Shown here: positions 48,401 through 60,400 of the stretch, piece by piece
How positions within the stretch are numbered: position 1 is the first letter of the stretch
Layout of the letters: the number at the start of each line of letters is the position of its first letter
Origin: Callaeas wilsoni
Lineage: Eukaryota > Chordata > Aves > Passeriformes > Callaeidae
Length of the DNA: 64,000 bases
Direction of reading: 5' to 3'
NCBI GenBank assembly: GCA_013398955.1
Contig: VWPU01011651.1
Span: 1 to 64,000, forward strand
The notes under the pieces: generated by a model
Seen by the model: only the letters and a program-made list of their open reading frames with translations
What the model was told of the DNA's origin: nothing
The model's database searches: none
Made by a program: the position numbers and the translations under genes

Positions 48401-51400
48401 CTAAGCCGATTTGCAGGCATGCTTCAGCAGAGGCATCTGACAATGACTTCTTTTCTAGGATGGTGGTGGGAAGCTCAGGGGAGACAACAAAGTCTTTTCA
48501 GCTACAACAACTGTTACTATCAATGTGGAGGATGTTCAGGACACTCCTCCTATGTTCGTCGGGACTCCCTACTATGGATATGTCTATGAGGACACGCTCG
48601 CAGTAAGTTCTGGTTTTCATATATGGGAAAACAAGTGCAGCTTTTCCCATCTCAGTCAAGATGGCCCTAAGGTTTCTAGCACAGGCTTTACTGGAAATGG
48701 GACCTCAGCTCTGATTTGATTCCTAGGTGAAATGAGCTGACCAAATCTCAGACTTGTTCTTACTTATGTCTACTGCAAATTTGCCATGCAAGGCTTCCTG
48801 TTGTTTTCATTAAAGTCAGAAAGGATTCTGCCCATTTACATTGGTCCAAGCCCAGACAGTGACTAAGAGCTCTTCTGTAGCTCAGACCTCCAGAGGCACT
48901 TGGCTGAAGGCTTAAGCAGGCTGCCAGTCACCTCACCTGAACACATCACGCTAGAAGCCTTCGTGTGTCTGTTTGCTGTGTGGTCTCACAGTGCTTTTAT
49001 TTTCTAGCTCTGAGCAGTCTGGTACCAACAGTTGATTGTACAAGGTGCAGACAGAATTTATGCCCAAATACTCCAGACTCTCTGTGTTGTCCCATGGACA
49101 TCACCTGGGGAGAAGCAACCCTGACATCCCCAAAATGCAGGACGCTTTCTGCTCAGTGATGAGTAGGCAGAATGGGCCAGGAAGGCCTCCTAGGCCTAAA
49201 CCCAACCAGATTATCAGTCAAGCAGGGACATAGTTAGGAGAACCAGTCATTTTCAGCCACATATTCTTGAAGCTGCAAACTAATAAGTTTTCTCCATATT
49301 TAAGCAGTGACATGATTGTGTATGGATCAGCTTTCACCCTGATACATAAGATTTAATTAAAATTTTCTTCATTTATAAAACAAAAAATGGTATCTACCCA
49401 TGAACTTACCCAACATTAGGCTATTGATTAGTTTAGCAGTGTGATTGCACTCTGTTCATCTGACCTTCCCTTGAGTTTCAAGAAAGATTGTGTCTTACCT
49501 TTCTGTCCAGAAATGTACACTGCAGCCCATGCACAACTATATACTGCAGTTCACTGCAGAGGCTGTTACATTTCAGCAGGGCATAGAAGTAATGCTCATG
49601 TACTTTGCAGGTGTTTAGAATGAGTGATATTATGTATATTGATTTATTCTGCATAGTTACATATAGATCTTGAAATAACTATCAGGTGCACACAGGAGTT
49701 AGTGTTTACTACGGAAATGAGAATCAATAAATGTTAATTACATCCAGCTTGAGCTCATAACTTACACCATTATGATATAATGATGCAAGCACGGATCAGT
49801 CCTTCCTGGTATGGGTTATGCCATTAGAATGAACTCCACAGAGAAAGAGGCAATAGCTGATTTTAGTAGTGTTTGTGCATTTGGTGTTAATTTTGTAAAC
49901 TTACTTCTTTTCTCCTTGGTGGAGTTGTCAGGATTTACAAGTACTCTGTCACCTTCAAAGGGACTGCACTGCATGTTGCCCAGTAGGCAGATTTTATTGC
50001 TGCTTCCAGCAGAAACGATAATAAATACAGTTCTGTATTTCCAGTTGCTCTAACAGAGCCTTGCTCTTGTTTGAAAAATTCACTCAAGGGTTGTCATGAA
50101 AATGTTCCTTCTTGCCATTTGTGATTCACTGACAGTTACTTCAGTGTTCCCTGGTTTTGCAGCCCCAAACAGTAACACTTTAGTTCAGAGGCCTGAATTG
50201 CACAGCTCATTGCCACTTGGGTGAGCATTTTAATGTGACACTCATCATCCCTCTGAGCTGATAGGAGCAGTCACATGAGCAAATGGTCCCCAGTACACAA
50301 ATTCTGTACGTATGGCCCAGGGCCACGTTACTTGTGCAGAAAGACAGACAGTGAAGTTTTAAGGGCAGTTAAATCACCATCATTTTCATCACAATTTTAT
50401 GCCCTAAATGTTCTGTGGGCCAAGTTGCTTTGTGATCTCTGTTTGTTTCTACTGCCTGTCTGAACTTAATTAGGAAGGACCAAAGTGATCCAATGACTCC
50501 TTGGCAGCTGCCTGTTTCTCAGCACACTGTGTGGCCATGGGGCACAGGAGCCTACACAGAAGCAACCAGAGGGAATCTTGGTAGTGCCCCAAACTAAACT
50601 TTGGGTTTCAGATTGGCTGCTCCAAATCCTCTGTCCACATCTGTGGCTCCAGGCAGGTATCCTTGGGCACAACTTCCAACTATTCCTGCGACCAGCCAGC
50701 CCCCAGGGCTGAGGCACCCGTGGGCACGTGGGATCTGCAGCCATTTCACACGCAGAGCACTGGGCACTGGCCCTTTTTGTGTTCCCCATACGGCACAAGC
50801 ACAAGTACCCACTCTGCCCCCAGCAGTTCACTGCAGAAAGACTTACAGGAGTTCAGTTTATTAACGTGCAGTTGCAATTCCACTGCTCTGATCTCAGCAC
50901 ACAGACTGTGATTTCCCATTTCTCCCCAGGGCTCTGAGGTCCTTACTGTTGTTGCCCTTGATGGAGACAGAGGAAAGCCTAACAGTATTCATTACTGCAT
51001 CGTGAATGGTGAGTAGGCTTGTCTTATATGAAATCTGAAGGGCACTCAAAACTACATCTGTCATTAAATTAGATTAGAATACGCTAGAGTTTAATAAACC
51101 TGAGACAAAATCTCAGGAAATAATGTCAGGTACCTCAAACAACTTCAGGGCCCTGTCTACCAGAGAATAGCCAAGATTCAACTCAGTGAATTTTAGTATC
51201 TTCTTCACAGAACTGAACTTGGAGCTGTTAATGTTGCTGATTTGTTAGGCATCAGTAGCCTGCTTGTCATTTGAGAATGTGTAAAGGGAGACTCTTCTGA
51301 GCATCTCTATCACTTAATCTGGGAGGTGAGATAATTCATTGGGAGACCCAGACACGGCATTTGGAGGGATATTTTTATTAATATAGTGATTAAAGTGGCT

Positions 51401-54400
51401 AAACAGTCAAACTCCTGATTTCTTCAAAGAAATTATATTTACCAGTGAAGAGACTCTGGCTGTACACTGAAGTGGAAGAAAACAGATGTTATCAGAAGAT
51501 TAATGCTTTCCATCAGCTATTCTGAGAGTGTCTGTCGCACATCTTTTAATAGCATGAATGTGAAACTTAGCTGAATTGATGATTCATTAGGTGGTGAAGA
51601 CAACAACTTAGAGCAACTAAACTCCAGGCTACAACTTCAGGTTTTTTGTGTTTTATACTCTCTCCCTTCCAAAACATGGCTTCCATGGCAACTGGGCACC
51701 CCAACTCACAGATCCCAAAACTTCCTAAGAGAAATCCGAGAGGTAGTTGCAGAGCTATGGAGTAAGTCCTTCGTTGTGTTATGTGATCTAAACAGCCAGA
51801 ACAGAGAGAAACTCACACCTGAGCTTTTGTGTTGGTGTGGGATGAGACACATGCTGAGGTTCCTTCTTAATGTCAGGGATTAGATAGGTAAAAGAAAGGT
51901 AGAAACATTGAGAAAAAAGGGTTGCAGAAGACAATACATAGAAAATAAGAAAAGGTAAAAAGAAAGGTGTAAAATGAGGAGCAAAAACAAGTAAGTAGGA
52001 GGAAAATATGCTAAACAAGGGAGAAATTAACTAAGGAGAATAATTGAAGGCAGAAGAACCAGGGAAAATGTCAAAAGGAAATGAGATTAATGAGAAAAGA
52101 TATTGGATTTCTGAAGAGAATAGAGAAGGACCAAAAGGTTTCTCTGGGATAAAAAAAAAGGTGTTTAGGAAAGAGTGAGAAAGGAAGATAGAAGGGGATG
52201 ACAGATAAGTAGAACAAAATATGACTTAATGTGGTGCAGGCTTTTCTCATGCCCATTAACAAAGGATTTTGTTTGTGTGAAATGGAAAAGAGGGGAAGGG
52301 AATATGCTTTTAGTGCATGGAGTGTTGAAAAACAGAGAACAAAAGATTGCAACACTTTTCTGCCCCTGCACCTCATACACTGGCATTATTTTTGACAAGC
52401 CATTATTCCAGTAGCTGCAGACTGAGATGTCAAAGGACAAGAAAACTCTAACAGCAAATAGGAAATTGTTCTTAATATGCATTTCTTAGCCAGGGAGTGT
52501 GGGATAATAATAGGAAATGCTCCAATCCTCTGAACATGCTTTTTGGAGGAACACACATACTGCTACACGTACTCCAGGTTACCAATTTCCCCAGGATAAC
52601 TAGACAATAACATGTAGTATGGTGGTTTGAAACCGCTATTGACTTAAGCTTCTTCTCAGTCAGAACACACTTTGCAGGCCAATGTATCTTAATAATTGGG
52701 TATTGTGAGTCAATATCTGTTCAATGTTGTGTCTAGAGTGCTTTAATGAAGCTGCAGTTATTGTAGTTATTACCAAAGAGGATACTATCAGATGGTTTAA
52801 AAATCAGCATTGGAAATGAGTTTGAGAAAAAGAAAAATGACTGGGCTTTCAGGTCATCATCCTTTATGTCTGAAGGCTTGATCTCCTACATTTAAAGAGA
52901 TTTCCTCTCTTTTTCTCTCAATGGTAGGCTCTGCCACAAAGCACAGCTTGTGGCCAGTACTGTACATGAGGTAGTGTGCAGGGCTGCCCTTCCTGGGCAC
53001 CAGCCTGCCCTTGGCTGTGATGGGAGATGGTTCCTGACATCCTGGTGAGACACTGCTGCCTCTCTGCAAGCAGGCGTTTGCTTCAGCACAAATTTACCAA
53101 TCTCAAGCAACTGCTGCCTGGAACTGGTACTCTCTCCAGATCAGTGGAAGTTGGGTGGCAGTAGCAAAGTCAGCCTGCAGCCCTGTCCTGCCTCTGCCAG
53201 ACTCTGCCTCAGTTCAGAAACCGTGGGATTTACCCCAGATGCTCCAAAAAACCTTTTTTGTTCAGGACAGCCTTGCAACAGGCTGAAAGGTTTTCTTGAC
53301 AACTGACCAGAAGACGCTTCTCCAGAGATGCTGTGTGAAGGAAGTGACTATGTTTCTTTGAGGCAGATTGTCAGACTTCTCACCTTAGCTGATATTAGTG
53401 AGAGAAATGTTCTTGTTTTTCAGAGACTTAATTATGCATTTGCTAATTACAGTGACAAATGTCTATTTTTGTCTAAACCAGCATATAAAGAAGACAGCAT
53501 AATAAAAATTGATACCAAATTTGCATGCCTGGATGCTGAGGCTTGAGGGGAGCCCGACCAGGATGGGAAGAGGAAAATGCTGACAGTTGCCCATAAGGGC
53601 AGAACTCCACTGAGCTGTTCCTAGGGAAGGAGACCCTTTTTGGCCCTCATCTGTGTTTTCATTTCACTGTGACCAGTCATAGAAATGCTTCATTTTTGAA
53701 GAGTGGCTTCAGATCTACTGATAGATGTGGATTCACATATGCACAAAGATGTGCTTAATGAAGTGTAGAGTTGATTTGCTCATGCTTGTTCAGAGAAAGA
53801 AAGTGTGGCATGTAACCGGAGCACCTTGGTTTCATTGCAGGAAGTGAAGGTTCATTTGAAATCAACAACACAACTGGAGCAATTTCTGTGATAAAAAGCC
53901 CAAATCAGCTCAAGAAAGAAGTGTATGAACTAAAAATTAAGGTAGGTACTGTGGCCTCTTTCAGACTATTGGTCTAAAATGCCATGAGTAGGCATGATTG
54001 TCTAAAATAGTTCAATTTGTAGCTGATTTTACCTGTTTCAGAAACTACCTGCTATATTTGAGCAGAGTGCCAGATAGTATACAGCAGAACTAATTGCTTT
54101 TTTTTGGGATGTTGGGATATTGTTATTGGGATATTTAGTATCTCAAATTACTTCTGTCAAATGAAATCATCTTGTCCTAATTTCATCTCTGAGGCTAGAG
54201 AATCAATGTCCTTTACAGTCCGTAGATACCTGTTCGCTGTGTTTCCAGATTTTATTGCTAAACTGGGAATTAATGTCTTGAAACCTCCATGTTATGAGAT
54301 AGGTAACAGTCAAATCTGTGATTAGTAATAGGACTGGGACAGATCATGCAGTGTCACATCAGCATCCACTCCTGAGGCACTGATCAGCCACGTACAAACA

Positions 54401-57400
54401 CATGCTTACACCTCGATGAGCTAACACCTCGATGAGCCAGTACTCTTGTGACAGGCTGCATTATTTTAAGCCGTTTCTAAAGAAAATGTGTTTCAAAACG
54501 TAGAATTAAATTGTGAAGACTGTATCCATTTTGTTCAGCGTATGGGAAATGCATATTATTGTTGTGGTAAGGGCAATACGGGCTAAAGGCAGCTTTGAGG
54601 AGCTGCACACTGCCAGAACCAGCGTGTAGCATCCCCAAGGGCCCTTGCTTGCTCCTGGGCTCGAGCAGTGAGCTGTGCCTGGGAGAACATGGAGTTCTCA
54701 TGGGTGGAGTTAAGCTCAGGCACCATTTCTTCCTCCATCAGCTCTGCTTCACTGCAGTCTGCTACCACTCCCCAGATGCAGGATGGGTTAAAGCCTTGCA
54801 AGCTTTTCTGATCTCCTGATTATGTATGTGGTGACCCAGAGCTCATGCAGGCTGCAAAAGCTGCTAGAGGAACCAAAAGGGTGTTATATTACCCAGCATA
54901 CGTAGTGACAGGCACCTCAGTTGCCAGACTAGCATCTTCAGAAAAAGTGCCTTTGGTTTTGAGCCTTTTGAGCAAAAAGGCGTGTTAGATATAGGTGTTG
55001 TGACAAAAATACCAACCCGTTTCTGTCCTGGCAAAAGAAATGTCTCAGGTTCAATCCAGTGAATCAGGCCACATGTTGCAGTTGTTGAAACCCAGACAGA
55101 TTTGATCTTGTGGTTCAAAAAAATACCTGCTAGGTTTGCCTGTCTGTCTAAACTATATCCACTTTAAATTAAGCTCATCTAAACATCCCAGCAAAATTCT
55201 GAATCAGAGAGTAAATCTCAAAAAATCATGTACTTTTTCAAGTATTTACCTAAATGCCACAAATACAGTTTTTCTTGCAGTATTCAAGCCTGCAGTCCTT
55301 GCAGCAATGAGACAATGAACTGCCTGTGGTACCAGAGCAAACTTAAACATTGTCTTCCTTTTCTATTCTATCAACACTTTAGGCAAGCAATTACCTTGTC
55401 TCTATTGGATTATTTGTTTTTAGAGAACAGTTTTCACCTAGAGTCAGTTACTAAGATCACAAAATTAGAAGGAGAATCAACTGGGGCTTTATTGGGACTG
55501 GTTTATTACCACAATCTTCTAATCATCATAAACTTCAGTGTGAAATGGACTGAGGTTTTAGAGAAATATAAGTCTATGAATCTGCCAACAAGTTGGTGTG
55601 TTAGAGTGCTTTGTACATGTGGAATAACACCTGAACGTGAATCTGAAGAAAAACACCCTCATCATTCTTTTTCTTCCCCCTGTCTGCTGCAGGCATCAGA
55701 AGTCAGTCAGGAAGGTGACATCTCCGAGCACACGTTTGCCACGGTGACCATACGCGTGGTCGACCTCAACAACCACCCACCAACGTTCTATGGAGAAAAT
55801 GGTCCCCAGAACAGGTTTGAACTGACCATGTACGAGCATCCCCCAGAGGGTGAAATCTTACGGGGACTGAAGATTACAGTCAATGATTCAGATCAGGTAA
55901 ATGCAAACTACCCAGACTTTCAGTTTTCCTGTCCTATTTTCCAAAAGACTAGAAAGAGCTGTCAGACTGGGAAATGTCATTTTAGGAACTCACCTGTTTC
56001 ACCTGCGTTCCCTAAAAGCCTAGGACAGACAAGGTAGTTGTAGGATCCCGCACCACAGAGAGCCAGGACCCAGGAGTTCAGTTAGTCTGTCATACACTGT
56101 TATGCCAATGGGAAGGGTGGTCCTAAACCTGCAGCCCAGGTCCTGTGGTAGCTGAAGCTGAACAATCCTTATGAACTTCCCTAACTACTGGTTGTGTTCA
56201 GTTGTTGCCAGTGTGTTGTCTGAGAACATACTCCCTTTGAAGATTTTCTTGGAGGTTCCAAGCTCTTTAGTAATTTCAGGTGCAATTGCTGTCTGTATCT
56301 TCTTCTGGCCCTTATGTTACAGTCAGGGTCTGCAATGCATGCTTTGATAAGTCATTCCCACCGGAGTGATATTTTCAGGTAGTCTTAAAAATTATGCCAG
56401 AGCCAAACTAATTCTAACCAGATAAAGGAAAAGGAAAGAAGACTCCATCCATCTCAGCCTGCTGTCTAACTGACCTGTGATGCCTGTAGGTACTATGGCA
56501 ATGGTTGCTATAGGGACCCCTAAGCTAAATACTGTATGAATGACATCCATCTGAGTTAGCCTCAGGTTAGCTAGTGACAAGAAAAAAGCTTAATGCATCT
56601 GAGAATTGTATTACTATTGGAAAGAGCTCTCTTCTGTAACTGTGCTCAGTATTGTGCTGGTTTGATGGTATTGTACTTTATCAAACCCACTGGCTCCTTC
56701 CCCCTCCCTCCTGCTGCTCTGCAGCGAGCAGATAAATGACTGCTTTCAAAGCAGTGCTACGTCTATCCTGCTATTGTCACGGGGGATGGTGCTGCAGAAG
56801 GGGAGAAACAAAACCCGTCTCTCCTCTTTAGAGACAAAATATATATCTAGGCTGACAAAATATTCAGGCTGCAAGTTAGGCTATAAAATAAGCAGAAAAC
56901 ACTGATAAATACACTGTATAGATTTCTCAAGAAGCTTCCTAGTACAGTGTAAGGCATCACTCCAGGGGGGATGGGTTGCTTTTCTTCTAAGGCAGAGAAT
57001 GCAATGTTTTCCCTTCCATGCAAGATGACTATGCAGAGAAGAAAATTAAACATGTGTCTGTCTCTGTCATAGCTACTAGAGACTCTTGGGAATACAAGTG
57101 GTGAGGAGGAGGAGGAGGAGGAAGCTGTGGTCAAGGTCTGATTTAGGCCCACAGTTTGATGGAAATTCCATCCTTACTTGCAAGAAAATTATGCAGAAAC
57201 TTCTCTCCCAGACCTCTTTGACAGGGCTTAGTGCTCAGTACTGCTGTTCCTCCAGTCATTCCTGTGTCCCATGGCTGTCTGCTTGGAGACATGCAGCAGC
57301 ATGGCTTGATCCGAGCAGATCTGGGTTCAGTGGACATCAGTGGCAGAAGTCACTCAGCAGGTGGAGGGAGGCAGCTCTCTCCCTATCCCATGCCACCCTT

Positions 57401-60400
57401 CTAGTCATGTACAGTCCCATGTGCAGAGAATTTGTACGGTCAGACTGTGCACTCTTCCCATCAGCACTACTTTCCGTAGTCCAGCAGCTCTGGCTTTGTG
57501 TGTTTGGCTTTACTATCCAGCAAAAGAGAGCCCATTATCATCTCTGTAGCTGAGGGGTGAGTGTCTGTGACCAAACAAGACAGACCATTGAGTTTGGATC
57601 CAAGGTCATTCTGCTTCCCTTATGAGACTACTGCTGAATACTCTTTCTCTTGACATGAGCTAGGGCTGCTCAAGAGCTGCTCATAACAAGCTCTCCAGGG
57701 ATACAGCTGAAAGTAAAGTTGTCCTGTTTGAAAGTTATTTTATTAGAAATTCATCATCTCAAGATTCACGCTACAGAGAGAATGTGGCACCAGGCGGGCA
57801 GTGAATCTGGCTGTTTGTCACAGTGTAAACGTGACACTGAGAAATTGGTGAACCCAGAGAGTTTGGTGAGGTAGGCTGAGCTCATTTCCACATATTGCCT
57901 GTAAGGCAGAAATATGAGAACGCCCCTTTCATCTTTCTTTTACATGCTCCAGTTTGGTTTAAAAGAATTAGCCTGGCCAGGTGGCTCTGGCTCACTCTTC
58001 CCAACTTGCACACAAGTGATGATAAACTTTTAGATACTGCTGCCTCCCATGTTCTCTCTGGCTAGAAGGTTTATCTGTGTAATTTGGATTTGCCTTCTCA
58101 CTTCACCTGAAGCTGTCAAGTGTGTGTCAGATTTTGTTCTGCACAAGTGGAGCTCCTCTCTCCCCACAAGTGCATCAATTTCCAAAAGGTTTGGTGTTTG
58201 CATCTCTGGGCTAGCTTAATCCAGTCAGTGCAAAATGTGGAGTACCACCTCTGTTTGGAAATTGCCTATCTGTGTGATTCTGCATCTTCATCATTCCAGG
58301 CTGTGAGTTCTTAGGACACAGGCTGGATACTGGAAGTATTCAAGGCCAGGCTGGATGGGGCTCTCAGCAACCTGGTCTAGTGGAAGGTGTCTCTGCCTGT
58401 GGCAAGGGGGTTGAAATGTGGTGATCTCAAATGTCCTTTCTAACCCAAACCATTCTACGAGACTGGGTTTGTGAGGGTTGTGCTGTCCTTACTCGAGCAG
58501 ATCAGTTGTCCTTCCTTGGTAGGAAGCAGGAAGAGGCAGGACTTCCCTGGCAATATGCACGTGGTGTCATCTCTCTCTAGCACCCAGTGGGTGGCACGAA
58601 ACCCAAGACTGTTTGCCACAAGATTCCTCTCTTAGCCAGGCCTGCTGCAGGATTTTTCCATTATGACTGAAAGAATAGCCAAGCTTGTCAATCTATTTTA
58701 AGAAAAGCTGCGTCTGTCTTGTGACTAGAGCTGGAGGGATTATACAACTAAGCTTCTTAGCAGTCTCCTGCCCAGGGGATGCAGAGCAGAGGGCTCTCAG
58801 CAGCAAGACTCATTCTCATGTTACACAGTTTGAAGAAACAGAGCAATCTAGTCTGTAAGAAATGCACCATTCACTGAAAACAATCCATGCCATATCTGCT
58901 TTTATTCACAGGGAGCCAATGCTAAATTCAACCTCCGTCTTGTTGGACCTGGTGGCATCTTCCGAGTGGTTCCTCAAACTGTCCTGAATGAGGCTCAGGT
59001 TACAATAATAGTGGAAAATTCTGCTGCTATTGACTATGAAAGCTTCAAGGTGTTAACCTTCAAGGTACTTCTGCTTTCCAGGTCCTCTTTTTCAGTGTAT
59101 ACTCCATGTGTATGATGGCTTTTGTATCTGATGTGATTTAGCGTCTTAATCCGCCTGGAGCTGTCTGATGCATTATCAGTGACATGATATTCCATGTAAG
59201 GGAAACTCATTTCTGCCTCTGGTTCGCCATCTTCACAAGGTTTAATGGGTGCATCAGTGGACTGATTTAGTCCAGTCAGTGCAAAATGTTGATTTTTATC
59301 TCTCTCTGGAAACTGTACGTGTTGGTGGCTCTGAATCATTCTAGACTGAACCCTGAGGTGCTATTTCTGCACTCACAATGATAAATTCACAGGATGAAAT
59401 CCTAATTTCTCTGCAGCTAGAACTTTACCTGCTTAGTGCTAAGTAATTTGATTCATGATCATGCTTTGAAATGTTGGCAGCCTGAAGACCCCAGCTGACT
59501 GGAAGATAATTCCCCAAAATTGCTCACTGCCTTTGTCAGAGTCTATCTATCTGTATGGCCATTTGCAGGCTGACCTGAGGCTCACCCATGCTCGAAGCCA
59601 GCCATGCAAGATACCAGTTTCATCCAAAAGCTGGAACCTTGCATTATCACCTTCCCTGATGGATTCTTTGGCTCATCAACAAGATAATTAAGTAGTCTGT
59701 TTTTCTGTCAGCTGCCTCTGAACATGAGTGTAGATGTTTCAGTTCTGACCACAAAGAATTGCATAGACAATCTCTGTAATCATTTTTTTTTAAATTTGCC
59801 AAAAACTATCTAGCTGAGTATTAACATATGCTAGTTTTGTAATGTACAGAGAGTGGCATTTTTTTGCACGGTCCAAAAGCCAAAATTCCACAATTTTGTT
59901 CTCCCCCTTGCTGTATGGTTGGCTTTGTGTCCTTAGCAAGTTTCACTTCAGTATGTTTCAGGTCTCTTCTTGTAAAGTTCCTAAGCCCTTTTGAGCTTTA
60001 TAGATTATAGATGCTACAAAAATATGAGGCATCATTACTGTATTAAAGTGGAAGATTCTGAAAGGGCCATAAAATGCTACTGAAACTAATTATAATAAGC
60101 GCACATTTATTCAGGTTAAACTACCAAAAGGCCAGTAAAGAAGTTACACATGGCCTCCTCATGAATACCAATAGAAATCAAAGTAGTTAATGTGATTGCC
60201 ATGAACACCAAAAGAATTAATTACCAGGAAAAAGGATATATATTTTTATAGCTAAAGCAGTTATTCACTTTTTTTTTTTTTAATTTTTTCTCCCGAAGAA
60301 AGACTTGCCAAAATTATTTCCACTGGAGACCAGAAGACTTTGCTTAAAAAGTGCAGCCTTTGTCTGGATTCCAAATGGAGAATGTGCAGATGGATGATAT

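Larger units (their letters stand above)
42650..48458 (+). other. CDHR1 introns 3 to 7
   Basis: These are GT-AG introns at 42650-43498, 43550-44377, 44468-44948, 45036-46749 and 46867-48458. Intron 5 (481 bases) contains the extended pyrimidine tract. The others show ordinary AT-rich sequence with poly-T runs near 46350-46440. Confidence 0.85.
48603..53840 (+). other. CDHR1 introns 8 and 9
   Basis: These are GT-AG introns at 48603-50929 and 51009-53840. Intron 9 contains a strongly purine-rich stretch on the + strand (about 51890-52220). No repeats are named with confidence. Confidence 0.85.
53942..58911 (+). other. CDHR1 introns 10 and 11
   Basis: These are GT-AG introns at 53942-55692 and 55897-58911. 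They contain a 16-bp-period duplication (54408-54437), a GGA run (57103-57121), copy 1 of the flanking repeat pair (58183-58304) and a CR1 fragment (58330-58465). Confidence 0.85.

Noticed and set aside
55228..56037. 269-codon + strand open frame, the longest in the window
   Set aside because: It is CDHR1 exon 11 (55693-55896) with intron sequence read through on both sides; the acceptor and donor are clear and only the exon part matches the cadherin.
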